64,000 nt of DNA from JAPYTY01 sp036338435 (GTDB taxonomy: Bacteria; Acidobacteriota; UBA6911; RPQK01; JADFOI01), in assembly GCA_036338435.1 (NCBI GenBank), contig JAYZCG010000009.1, forward strand, positions 15,556 through 79,555, given 5' to 3'. This document shows, one piece after another, positions 1 to 7,887 of the stretch (within the stretch, counting starts at the first letter, position 1; each line of letters starts with the position of its first letter). The position numbers and the translations under genes are program-made. A model generated the notes under the pieces. The model ran no database searches, was not told where the DNA came from, and worked only from the letters and a program-made list of their open reading frames with translations.

Positions 1-1
1 T

Positions 2-376
2 GGGTTGGCAGAAACAAGAAACGGCATCCGCGTTGACTACGATACCATGGCAACACGCTGGAACAATGTTTACGCAATTGGAGACTGTGCCGATATGCCA
101 GTTTCCAAATCGGGCGGAGTAGCACACCAACAAGCCGAGCTGGTAGCCCATAATCTGATGGTTGAGCTAACCGGAGGAGGAGAACCCAAAACTTTACACT
201 TACATGTTTTGTGACTACTTGCTTATGGCGCGGGCCGCGCCGCTGCTAATCGGACCATCTATCCTGCCAGCTGGCCCCCCTTTGGTTCGCCTGAGAGCCG
301 TACTTGGGGCCCCTCTAGACTAATCTATGGAGCCAAGGTTGGTTTTGAAAAATGGTGGTTGTGGCGTTATTTTTGA
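2..376 (+). CDS. Sulfide:quinone reductase-like flavoprotein, C-terminal part, with in-frame TGA
   Basis: The gene enters from the left edge. The visible part has the C-terminal FAD motif NVYAIGDCADMP followed by SKSGGVAHQQAE, typical of sulfide:quinone reductase/flavocytochrome c sulfide dehydrogenase flavoproteins, which oxidise sulfide and pass electrons to quinone at the membrane. A TGA at 212-214 interrupts the frame. The same frame then stays open for 53 codons and ends with KVGFEKWWLWRYF and a TGA at 374-376, an aromatic tail like that of SQR proteins, 12 bases before the UbiD start. The internal TGA falls where SQRs carry a conserved redox-active Cys (recalled as Cys347 in the Aquifex enzyme). 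A selenocysteine codon is therefore possible. A nonsense mutation or base-calling error is the plain alternative. If TGA is a stop, the CDS ends at 214. Confidence 0.6.
226..242 (+). promoter_or_regulatory. SECIS-like hairpin after the in-frame TGA
   Basis: Six G-C pairs (227-232 with 236-241) close a GGC loop at 233-235, extended by a U226-G242 wobble. Eleven bases separate the TGA (212-214) from this 17-base stem-loop, and the loop starts 18 bases after the codon with two guanines. These are the spacing and loop features known for bacterial SECIS elements read by SelB. Bacterial SECIS primary sequence varies, so this is a candidate only. A GC-rich coding stretch could form such a stem by chance. 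Confidence 0.4.
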
Positions 377-388
377 GGAAATTAAGTA

Positions 389-1897
389 ATGAAAAGTACA
401 AAAAATCAAACTCAGCACAATACTGTTACAGATCCGTCTAATGAGCAGACTATCCAGCTAGATTTGCGGGATTGGATAGAGGAAATCAGAGAGCTAGGGA
501 AATTAAAGGAAATACCAAGAGCCTCATGGGACCTGGAGATAGGCATTTTAACTGATCTCAATGTTAAATCCCATAAATGGACACTCCTGTTTGATGAAAT
601 TGAAGATTATCCTGCCGGATATCGACTTCTGACGGGTTGTTGTCTCGACGCAAGTCGGGTTGCCCTGACCCTTGGTTTGTCTCCAAAATTAAATGATCTA
701 CAACTGGTCGAGGCATTGCGTCCCAAGCTGGATAAGATTGACTCCAACATCGGTCAGTTTCCTTTCATAGAGGTTTCGGATGCTCCGTTCCTGCAAAACC
801 GCCAAGTAGGATCAGCAATTGACCTCGAGGCATTACCGGCCATGAGGTGGCATGAAAAGGATGGGGGACGCTATCTGGGCACCGTTGATGCGGTCGTCAC
901 TCGTGATCCAGATTCCGATTGGATTAATGTCGGAACCTATCGGATGATGATCCACGACAAACAACACCTGGGAACACATATCAATGTGTCTCACCACGCA
1001 CGCCTGCATGCAGAAAAGTATTGGTCCCGTGGAGAAGACTGTCCAATAGCTATTTCTCTAGGTCAGCATCCTCTCATTTCGCTTCTGGCTGGAATGGAAA
1101 TACCTGTAGGAGTTTGTGAATATGATTACGCTGGCAGTCTATTATTGAGTCAATATCCGGTTGTGAAAGGACCCATCACCAATCTACCTATCCCAGCAGA
1201 TAGCGAGATTGTAGTGGAAGGATATCTCACTCAGGAATTAAGGAAAGAAGGGCCCTTCGGGGAATTTATGGGCTACTATGCAGGAGGCACCATTGAAAAT
1301 CCAGTGATCAGAGTAGAAGCGGTTTATTTTCGGGACAACCCCATCATCCTAGGCACAGCCGGTGGGCGACCTCCATACGATTACTCGTATTATCGCTGCC
1401 CTCTCCGGTCAGCAATGCTTTGGAATGCTTTGGAAAAATCTGGAGTATCTGGAATAAAAGGGGTCTGGTGTCACGAAGCTGGCTATTCTCGTGCTCTTAA
1501 CGTTTTGGCGCTGGAACAAGCCTACATGGGACATGCCGAGCAAGTTGGACATCTCGCTTCCCAGCTTCCGGAAGGTGTTTTCGGAGGCAAGTACGTAGTG
1601 GTGGTAGACTCGGACATCGATCCTTCCGACACCGACCAGGTGCTATGGGCGATTTGTTCCAGAACCGACCCAGCTGAAAATATTGAATTCATTCGTAATT
1701 CGTGGGGGATGAATCTAGATCCGATGGTCAAGATAGAACATGACAGCCAGCTTGGAGAGCTCCGAATGTCCCGAGCCATCATCAACGCCTGCAAACCCTT
1801 CGACCGATTCATACGCGGGGACTTTCCCGAGGTCGTGGATCCTCCTGTCGAAATGAAGGATAAAATCCTGGCTAAATGGGAGGACATCCTCGCTTAA
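389..1897 (+). CDS. UbiD family decarboxylase
   Basis: A 502-residue prenylated-FMN-dependent (de)carboxylase of the UbiD/Fdc type, which removes CO2 reversibly from aromatic or alpha,beta-unsaturated acids in the cytoplasm. The family active site is visible: NVGTYR at 180-185 gives the metal-ligand Asn and catalytic Arg, His203 and Glu244 sit at the spacing of the other metal ligands, and EGPFGE at 287-292 provides the two catalytic Glu residues five apart. A GAGG element 10 bases upstream supports the ATG. It follows the SQR-like gene by 12 bases if that gene is read through its TGA, which suggests one transcript. No UbiX-type prenyltransferase is present in the window. The substrate cannot be told from sequence. 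A second, quite different UbiD lies at 18594-20252. Confidence 0.93.
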   Translation: MKSTKNQTQHNTVTDPSNEQTIQLDLRDWIEEIRELGKLKEIPRASWDLEIGILTDLNVKSHKWTLLFDEIEDYPAGYRLLTGCCLDASRVALTLGLSPKLNDLQLVEALRPKLDKIDSNIGQFPFIEVSDAPFLQNRQVGSAIDLEALPAMRWHEKDGGRYLGTVDAVVTRDPDSDWINVGTYRMMIHDKQHLGTHINVSHHARLHAEKYWSRGEDCPIAISLGQHPLISLLAGMEIPVGVCEYDYAGSLLLSQYPVVKGPITNLPIPADSEIVVEGYLTQELRKEGPFGEFMGYYAGGTIENPVIRVEAVYFRDNPIILGTAGGRPPYDYSYYRCPLRSAMLWNALEKSGVSGIKGVWCHEAGYSRALNVLALEQAYMGHAEQVGHLASQLPEGVFGGKYVVVVDSDIDPSDTDQVLWAICSRTDPAENIEFIRNSWGMNLDPMVKIEHDSQLGELRMSRAIINACKPFDRFIRGDFPEVVDPPVEMKDKILAKWEDILA

Positions 1898-1975
1898 TAA
1901 AATAAGCCAACCTACTAAACGAGTGCCCCGTCAAGAAAGTGGAAAGTTCGTAGATTTGCACGACGGTTCCGCAGG

Positions 1976-2536
1976 CTAATGCATGTAGAAGAAACATGCA
2001 AACATGGGGAGGGCAACTATGACATTGCCGGCCTTAACTTCAACGTTTTGAATGTTCTCTCCATTAGCGTTTTCCAAAGAAGCCTCCACAATACTGACGA
2101 GAAAGTCCTGACTTTCACTCATCTCTTCTGAAGAATCAAAAATAATTTCCAGTAGAGTTCCCTCCACAATGGCTTGAGGTGAGTCTAATTCAATGGATAC
2201 GGTCCCGATTGAGCCCTGAACTTCACTCAGTGATTCTACAACGGCGTTCAGGATAAGACCTTCCGTTTCCACCACGGGGGATCTTATTTCTGCAAAACTC
2301 ATAACAGTTAATGGAAACTGAACCTTCAGTCTCATGTGTCGAACATCTTGATCTTCCAGCCCATCCACCTCAATCGGTATGGCCACTGCACGGCCAGCCT
2401 CACCAACCGTATCTCGCACCGATATAATAGGATTTTTGGACTCCTGCCCGGACATAGGAACCGAGAATAGTGTAAGGATAACGGCTACTAGGCAGGTCTT
2501 CAACCACCTATGAGTAAGAATTTTGGAGAAGGCCAT
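1976..2536 (-). CDS. Secreted cohesin-like domain protein ending in ACFFYMH
   Basis: About 186 residues. The chosen start at 2536 gives a clean Sec signal peptide (MAFSKILTHRWLKTCLVAVI, then LTLFSVPMSGQ). An upstream ATG-like start at 2623 would add 29 residues that spoil it. The rest is one beta-rich domain resembling cohesin folds, with an early VGEAGRAVAIPIEV strand and a late GTLLEIIFDSS strand. The last seven residues, ACFFYMH, are identical to those of the otherwise divergent protein at 14179-14706. There is no C-terminal membrane helix or basic tail, so this is not a PEP-CTERM or LPXTG signal. It lies about 210 bases downstream of an exported amidohydrolase on the same strand. Function unknown: perhaps a surface adaptor or scaffold. 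The domain call is by fold-like pattern only. Confidence 0.75.
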   Translation of the reverse strand: MAFSKILTHRWLKTCLVAVILTLFSVPMSGQESKNPIISVRDTVGEAGRAVAIPIEVDGLEDQDVRHMRLKVQFPLTVMSFAEIRSPVVETEGLILNAVVESLSEVQGSIGTVSIELDSPQAIVEGTLLEIIFDSSEEMSESQDFLVSIVEASLENANGENIQNVEVKAGNVIVALPMFACFFYMH

Positions 2537-2649
2537 CTTATGTCCATTTGACTGACAGAAGGGGATATACAATCGATACTGTAGAAAAATTCCCACTCCC
2601 CAATTATAGCGCCCCTTCACCAAGGCCAGTCTTCCCTACGAATCAGGCT

Positions 2650-2688
2650 GTAATGTTAAGGAAGGAAGCTTGCTCTCCTTGACATTAC
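2650..2688. repeat. 13-bp inverted repeat, 13-base spacer
   Basis: Arms at 2650-2662 and 2676-2688 pair over 13 positions with one G-U wobble. It lies between the amidohydrolase stop and the cohesin-like gene on the minus strand. No T-run follows on either strand, so it is more likely an mRNA hairpin or a protein site than a classic terminator. Confidence 0.5.
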
Positions 2689-2745
2689 CCCTACAACAAA
2701 AACAAACAAATGAGCATCTGTACGCAACACCAGCCAAAGTAGGAT

Positions 2746-4509
2746 CTAACCGTAGTTTGGATACTCCACTTTTTGATTGGGATCCTTGTCAGGGTTGATA
2801 TAAACAAACTTGCCCCCGATCATGGTCATCAAAACTGGAATGTCCCTGATCTTTTCCTTGGGCACCGTCAATATATCTTGCCCTAATACTACTAGGTCGG
2901 CTAACTTTCCAGTCTCTATAGAACCTTTAACATCTTCCTCAAAAGATGCATAAGCAGGGACAATAGTGCAAGCGCGGATAGCCTCCTCTAAAGTCATACG
3001 CTCCTCTGGCTGAATGACCTTTCCTGATTTTCTAAACCGATTCACAGAAGCCCAAATAGTGTTGAGCGGTCCGATAGGTTTTTGATCCGTTCCCGTCATG
3101 ACTTTAATTCCGCTATCCAAGTACGTTCTGGTGGGAATTGGTCCGTATCTTCCCGGCTCTACCTGGTTCTCCAAATCGTCGCTGGCGCGTAACAAACTAC
3201 TCGTTTGAGGTTCCACCAACACATCATACTTCTTAAGAACCTCAATGTTTTCCCTGGAGGGATAACGAGCATGAGTTATAACATGGCGAGCATCCTCACG
3301 TGGAAATTCTCGGTATGCCTCCTCCAGCGACTCGGTCACCACATCGAAGGATTCACCTCCACCAAGGTGAATGAACATCTGCCAACCCGATTTGTGAGCA
3401 GCCTTGATGATAGCTTTCACCTTGTCCGGAGGAACACGCATTCCAGAACCATCCACGCTAATTTTTAGAGTCCCAACCCGCAAGGAATCATTGCGAAATT
3501 CTGGAGCAAATAGAAAGCTGTCCAAAAAGGCCAGGTTCTGTTCTAGGGTTTCCACCCTAATGGGCATACGGATCATCGCATTGATTCGAACCGTCAATTT
3601 ACCCTGTCGACTGAGACGCTGGTAGGCTTGCAGACCCGGCTGGTTGTCCATGGCCTTACCTATGTTGGTGCAGGGATCATATAAACTGGTAAGTCCCTGC
3701 TTTACAACCGCTTTCGATCCTCTCAAGATATTTTCTTCCAGTACCTCAGTAGGATACAAATTAAAGGGTCCACGGGCTAATGTAGTCGCTCCTTTTTCCC
3801 TCAAAACCCCAGTTGGCTCACCAGTCTCAGGATCCTTCACAATCTCCCCTGCGAAGCCTCTCTCAGTAGGTTGAGGAGTATCCTTGGTGATGGTACCTAC
3901 CATGTCTATTAATTTACTGTTTACAATCGTAGTATGATCCGCCCCAAAACCTAGAATAACAGGGTTATCCGGCGATACCGGATCTAAATCATATCGTGTA
4001 GGCCATCGCTTTTCAGCGAGTTCGCTGGAACTTCGCACTCCACGAGAAAACCAAACAATCTCTCCGGGGGGTGTTTGTTCCACCTTCATTTGTAGTGCTT
4101 TTCTAACTGCCTCAATGGAACGTGCTTCACTAAACATGTCCTCGTAACGATCACTTGTCTTGCCCACCTTGTGGGCAAAGTGAACGTGGGGATCATTAAA
4201 GCCTGGGAGCACCGTACGACCCTCTAGATCAATCTCCTCTGTATTAGGTCCGATCAGTGCTTTGATGTCAGCATTGGTCCCAACAGCAATGAACCTGCCA
4301 TCCTTAATGGCTACTGCTTCAGCAATACTGAATTCTTCATCGACAGTGACAATTTTGCCATTAAACAAAACCTTGTCAGGTTTCAGTGCATCCAGAGGAT
4401 CAGCCGTAGCACCTATGACCGTGAAAATGCCAGGATGTAAGGCATTCAATCCTAATACGGCCACCAACAACAAACCGAACAACGCCGAATTTCTTGCAGA
4501 CTTTTTCAT
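2746..4509 (-). CDS. Exported YtcJ-like amidohydrolase (paralogue A)
   Basis: 587 residues from the ATG at 4509, chosen because AAGGAG lies just upstream and the protein then begins with a Sec signal peptide (MKKSARNSALFGLLLVAVLG). A metal-dependent hydrolase of the amidohydrolase superfamily, YtcJ/AepA-like (amidohydrolase family 3). It has the N-terminal beta-sandwich piece, the metal motif DPHVH at 106-110, further likely ligands in FIHLGGG and ITHARYPS, an Asp in GTDQKP, and the typical C-terminal GKLADLVVLGQD segment. Such enzymes cleave C-N bonds of amides, ureas or cyclic imides; the substrate here is unknown. Export places it in the periplasm or outside. It is the most divergent in sequence of the three shorter groups among five paralogues in this window. 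A 9-bp inverted repeat lies 50 bases upstream. Confidence 0.9.
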   Translation of the reverse strand: MKKSARNSALFGLLLVAVLGLNALHPGIFTVIGATADPLDALKPDKVLFNGKIVTVDEEFSIAEAVAIKDGRFIAVGTNADIKALIGPNTEEIDLEGRTVLPGFNDPHVHFAHKVGKTSDRYEDMFSEARSIEAVRKALQMKVEQTPPGEIVWFSRGVRSSSELAEKRWPTRYDLDPVSPDNPVILGFGADHTTIVNSKLIDMVGTITKDTPQPTERGFAGEIVKDPETGEPTGVLREKGATTLARGPFNLYPTEVLEENILRGSKAVVKQGLTSLYDPCTNIGKAMDNQPGLQAYQRLSRQGKLTVRINAMIRMPIRVETLEQNLAFLDSFLFAPEFRNDSLRVGTLKISVDGSGMRVPPDKVKAIIKAAHKSGWQMFIHLGGGESFDVVTESLEEAYREFPREDARHVITHARYPSRENIEVLKKYDVLVEPQTSSLLRASDDLENQVEPGRYGPIPTRTYLDSGIKVMTGTDQKPIGPLNTIWASVNRFRKSGKVIQPEERMTLEEAIRACTIVPAYASFEEDVKGSIETGKLADLVVLGQDILTVPKEKIRDIPVLMTMIGGKFVYINPDKDPNQKVEYPNYG

Positions 4510-4559
4510 GCTTATCTCCTTCCCTCCGTGACAACGTTCCCACATCTTGTGGCGGTGTG

Positions 4560-4590
4560 CAAGGTAATAGTCTCATCGTCCATTACCTTG
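4560..4590. promoter_or_regulatory. 9-bp perfect inverted repeat upstream of amidohydrolase A
   Basis: CAAGGTAAT (4560-4568) and ATTACCTTG (4582-4590) are perfect reverse complements with 13 bases between. The site sits about 50 bases before the start codon at 4509, where an operator or leader hairpin would be expected. The rest of 4591-4805 shows no gene. Confidence 0.45.
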
Positions 4591-4805
4591 TCTCCCCATA
4601 GTACTCAGCAATCCGGACACCTATGATATCCATTAAAGCAAAAGTACATTCGCACATCGGGCAGGATGGATTATTCCCCCCGACGGGCACATGCCCTCCA
4701 ATCCATGTTGTTCATGCATTAGACCAGCAATTTTATTGATATCTAGCCGGTGAAATGCATGTGCGGATCAAAGCTGGATTCAACAAAAATGCGGCCACAC
4801 ACGAG

Positions 4806-5297
4806 TTAACTGGTGATCACTTCACTGTCCAGTAGATACTGTAAAGGTAGTGCTGTAGTCTCTTTGTGGGTTGATAAGATGAGGTTGCTCCGTGTCGTTC
4901 TCACACCGGGCCATGACTGGATCTCTGCCAAAAGTTTCTCGAAGGTGCTCGTATTATGAGTTCTAATTTTCAGAATATGAGACCCCTCGCCTGTAATCGC
5001 ATGACACTCCAAGATCTCGTCGAAGGCGGCAGTACGTTCAATGATCTTAGGGTAATGTTTGGGAGACTCCGAAGTCAGAACGATGAAAGCCGTGATGTCA
5101 AGGTGCACTTTCTCAGCTTCAATCACAGCATTTATGCTGCGGATGAAACCAGCGTCACTGAGTTTACGGATCCGTTCACTCACCGATGGAATGGAAAGTT
5201 TAACTTCTTCCGCCATTTCACTACGGCTACTCTGTCCATGGGTCTGCAGAATTTCCAAGATCCTGAGATCTATCTCATCCAGCTTGTGTCCACTCAT
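4806..5297 (-). CDS. Lrp/AsnC family transcriptional regulator
   Basis: 163 residues. An N-terminal AsnC-type helix-turn-helix (LDEIDLRILEILQTHGQSSR followed by EMAEEVKLSIPSVSERIRKL) is followed by a RAM/ligand-binding domain that senses amino acids or related effectors. AGGA lies 9 bases before the ATG. It is the next gene downstream of glnA on the same strand, about 100 bases away, so it may be co-transcribed and may control nitrogen or amino-acid genes, including glnA itself. The ligand is not predictable. Confidence 0.92.
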   Translation of the reverse strand: MSGHKLDEIDLRILEILQTHGQSSRSEMAEEVKLSIPSVSERIRKLSDAGFIRSINAVIEAEKVHLDITAFIVLTSESPKHYPKIIERTAAFDEILECHAITGEGSHILKIRTHNTSTFEKLLAEIQSWPGVRTTRSNLILSTHKETTALPLQYLLDSEVITS

Positions 5298-5395
5298 AAA
5301 TTCAATTCCTTAAATTCTTCACCGTAGTGCATTGGTCGATCACTCGGAGTACCGTGCCGAAAGATCAAGAGATCTATAAAAAATCACAACAGCTT

Positions 5396-6826
5396 TTAAA
5401 GATCAAAATAAAGCCCAAACTCTGCAGGATGCGGTCTGAGACGAACATGATCCACCTCATTTTCCCGTTTGTAACCAATCCACTTTCTCAACAAATCTTC
5501 CGTAAAAACATCGCCCTTCAAGAGGTATTCATGATCTTTTTCTAGAGCATCAAGGACACTTTCTAAGGAGCCTGGCACGGACTTTACCTGCCCCTTTTCT
5601 TCCGGAGACAACTCATACAGATCTCTATCAATAGGTGTTGGAGGGCTAATCTGGTTGTCAATCCCATCCAAACCTGCCATCACAATGGCCGCAAAGGCAA
5701 GATACGGATTACATGAAGCATCCGGAGTTCGAAATTCGATCCTCTTTGCTTTTTCGCTTGCGTGATACATGGGGATGCGGACACAGGCACTACGATTGCG
5801 CTGAGAATAAACAAGATTTATTGGTGCTTCGTAACCGGGAACAAGTCTTCTGAATGAGTTGGTGGTTGGATTCGTAAAGGCCAACAAACTTGAACAATGA
5901 TGCAGTATTCCCCCTACAAAAAACTCTCCTAATGCACTCAGACCAGCATAACGATCTGGTCCAAAAAAAAGATTCTTTCCCTCCTTCCACAAACTGACGT
6001 GAACGTGCATTCCAGAACCGTTGTCCATGAAGATCGGCTTGGGCATAAAGGTGACCGTCTTGTTATGACGACGAGCCTCATTTTTGACAACGTATTTATA
6101 CTTCATCAGACTATCCGCAGTGTGGATCAAGGTGTTGAATCGAATATCGATTTCAGCCTGTCCAGCGGTTCCTACTTCATGATGATGACATTCAGCCTCC
6201 ACGCCAATCTCCAACATCGTTTTCACCATGGTGGAACGTAGATCCTGGTAATGATCCATAGGAGGTGTCGGAAAGTAGCCCTCTTTGTACCGAGGCTTGT
6301 ATCCCAGATTCGGTTCGTCACCATTCCCTGAGTTCCAGAACCCTTCTACGGAGTCGACAGAGTAAAAACCGTGATTGGGGGTCTGGTCAAATCGGACATC
6401 ATCAAAAATATAAAATTCAGCTTCCGGACCAAAATATGCCTCATCGGCAATCCCCATCCCATTTAGATATTCTTCAGCCTTTCGGGCGACATTACGTGGA
6501 TCACGGGAGTAGATCTCTAGCGTGATTGGATCTTCAACAGAACAAATGAAGCTCAAAGTCACGTGCTCTGTGAATGGGTCGATGAAGGCTGTCCTTATGT
6601 CCGGTTTGAGCAACATGTCACTCTCGTTAATTGACTGAAATCCACGTATCGACGAACCGTCAAACCCTACCCCACTAACAAATAAATCTTCGTCTAACCC
6701 TCCAGCAGGTATGGAAAAATGGTGCATGAGGCCAGGAAGATCGGTAAATTTCAAATCTATGAATTCAACTTTTTGTTCTTTTACCAGCTTGGTGACATCT
6801 TGAAATGTTTTGGGCTCTGTAATCAT
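5396..6826 (-). CDS. glnA: Glutamine synthetase, type I
   Basis: 476 residues, the normal length for dodecameric GSI, which makes glutamine from glutamate, ammonia and ATP in the cytoplasm. Family motifs are all present: DGSSIRGFQSINESDM, ECHHHEVGTAGQAEID, NGSGMHVHVSLW, the ATP/substrate-loop sequence RNRSACVRIP and NPYLAFAAIVMAGLDGI. Tyr404 in DRDLYELSPEE is at the place of the adenylylated tyrosine of GSI-beta enzymes, so control by GlnE-type adenylylation is likely. The start is fixed by GAGG six bases before the ATG. The long AT-rich region upstream carries several dyads, which points to transcriptional control of this gene. A regulator of the Lrp family follows. Confidence 0.97.
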   Translation of the reverse strand: MITEPKTFQDVTKLVKEQKVEFIDLKFTDLPGLMHHFSIPAGGLDEDLFVSGVGFDGSSIRGFQSINESDMLLKPDIRTAFIDPFTEHVTLSFICSVEDPITLEIYSRDPRNVARKAEEYLNGMGIADEAYFGPEAEFYIFDDVRFDQTPNHGFYSVDSVEGFWNSGNGDEPNLGYKPRYKEGYFPTPPMDHYQDLRSTMVKTMLEIGVEAECHHHEVGTAGQAEIDIRFNTLIHTADSLMKYKYVVKNEARRHNKTVTFMPKPIFMDNGSGMHVHVSLWKEGKNLFFGPDRYAGLSALGEFFVGGILHHCSSLLAFTNPTTNSFRRLVPGYEAPINLVYSQRNRSACVRIPMYHASEKAKRIEFRTPDASCNPYLAFAAIVMAGLDGIDNQISPPTPIDRDLYELSPEEKGQVKSVPGSLESVLDALEKDHEYLLKGDVFTEDLLRKWIGYKRENEVDHVRLRPHPAEFGLYFDL

Positions 6827-6895
6827 AGTTTTCCTCTTTTCCTAGTTTAGATTTAGCCGACAGCTTCTGCACTACAACAATCTAAATGATTTTCC

Positions 6896-6923
6896 AGTAT
6901 AAAAACCTTACAAACATTATGAA
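6896..6923 (-). promoter_or_regulatory. Candidate sigma70 promoter for glnA
   Basis: On the minus strand TTCATA (6918-6923) and TATACT (6896-6901) are 16 bases apart, matching 4 of 6 and 5 of 6 consensus positions. The predicted start leaves a leader of about 60 bases before the glnA ATG. The dyads at 6952-7049 lie just upstream of the -35 box. Confidence 0.4.
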
Positions 6924-6951
6924 ATGAGAGAAAATTAAATAAAAAACATAA

Positions 6952-7049
6952 AATAAGCTTATTACCTTTATTTATTAATGGTTACAAGCTTGTTTCATAT
7001 TAATAAATATGGGTTTATGTCATTTATACCAAAAAAATATTGGTATAAA
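6952..7049. promoter_or_regulatory. Cluster of palindromes upstream of glnA
   Basis: Three dyads lie within 100 AT-rich bases: a 12-bp palindrome AATAAGCTTATT (6952-6963); TTTATTAAT (6971-6979) mirrored by ATTAATAAA (6999-7007) around an inner ACAAGCTTGT (6984-6993); and TTTATACCAA (7023-7032) mirrored by TTGGTATAAA (7040-7049), ten perfect base pairs with a 7-base spacer. They sit about 30 to 130 bases upstream of the candidate glnA -35 box, the usual place for activator or repressor sites. The protein that binds is unknown. Confidence 0.5.
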
Positions 7050-7061
7050 ATTTTGAATTGT

Positions 7062-7171
7062 CGATATGGACGATAGCATGCTAAACACAAAAATTTGGCT
7101 GCCACTATGGCAGAATGCGAACGCATCACGCAGAGTCAGTCATCAGGTCCACCAACAAACGATATGGACGA
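7062..7171. repeat. 12-bp direct repeat and small dyads in a gene-free stretch
   Basis: CGATATGGACGA occurs at 7062-7073 and 7160-7171. Between them lie CTGCC/GGCAG (7099-7113) and ATGCG/CGCAT (7115-7126). I see no gene or RNA in 7050-7334. The elements may belong to the glnA control region or be chance. Confidence 0.3.
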
Positions 7172-7334
7172 ATGAGAGTAATGAAGGCAAGGTGAAATGG
7201 GCGTAGCTATCACAAACCGACCCCCTGCACTGAAGAAAACCCATCAGTCTTTCTCCAGACATGTGCCTGGCTAGCTTGCTTTAAATTTGGCTTCGTACGA
7301 CCTGATCCAGAAGTAGTGTGGTGACATTTAGCGT

Positions 7335-7787
7335 CTAGGAATCTAGGGACTCGATCCCTCTCTGGATGCCGTCAACAAACTTTTCTAGATTCTTTTTGGC
7401 AACCCTTTCGAGAAGCCCTCCGCCACCGAAGGAGGCCAATTTACCCCCGACGGCGATGTCCCCGGACCAAATCACTTTTGTTTCCCCGGGCCCTGCCTCC
7501 TCAAGAGTGAAGTGAGTCGTCATATCCACAACACTGGCAAGACCTGATCCACGACCCACGACTTTTGCACTTACCGGTGATTCCTTGTCGAGGATCTGAA
7601 GCTTCATGACCATCGCACCCTTAATATAGGAAACTCCAACCTTAGCCTTCACTGTAAAGTTAGTTTGATCTTGAATGTCAACCTCCTCTACATCAGGCAG
7701 ATAGTTACTAACCTGTTCGGGATCAATTAAGAATCCGTATGCCTTTTCTCGATCAGCTTTGACTATAAATTCCCCTTCCAATAGCAT
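7335..7787 (-). CDS. CoxG-like SRPBCC family protein
   Basis: 150 residues matching the CoxG (carbon monoxide dehydrogenase subunit G) family: a single START/SRPBCC fold, starting MLLEGEFIVKADREKAYGFL, with PDVEEV near residue 50 and the glycine-rich GGKLASFGGGGLLERVAKKN near the C terminus. CoxG proteins help membrane recruitment or maturation of molybdenum hydroxylases, although members also occur away from any such enzyme. Here the molybdenum hydroxylase genes are 17 kb away at 24113-27007. The HbpS-like gene lies upstream on the same strand, so the two may share a transcript. Confidence 0.82.
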   Translation of the reverse strand: MLLEGEFIVKADREKAYGFLIDPEQVSNYLPDVEEVDIQDQTNFTVKAKVGVSYIKGAMVMKLQILDKESPVSAKVVGRGSGLASVVDMTTHFTLEEAGPGETKVIWSGDIAVGGKLASFGGGGLLERVAKKNLEKFVDGIQRGIESLDS

Positions 7788-7887
7788 TAGCGTCTTTCTC
7801 CTAACATGTTAGATGTTGTTTTGCATTGAGCCATTTCAATGAATCTATCCCAACGAGTCTATCTTATAGCAAAGCATCCCCTTCAGA

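Noticed and set aside
187..323. A frameshifted reading of the SQR-like end in the next frame, which is open and contains YTYMFCDYLL
   Set aside because: It would need two compensating shifts to reach the SQR-like tail. The original frame carries both the FAD motif and the aromatic tail with one TGA only.
1522..1887. A 121-residue open frame antisense to the first UbiD
   Set aside because: It is a shadow of the UbiD coding frame, with low-complexity sequence and no recognisable domain.
6840..7334. Replication origin
   Set aside because: The region is AT-rich and has dyads, but no DnaA boxes and no dnaA, dnaN or gidA genes are near.
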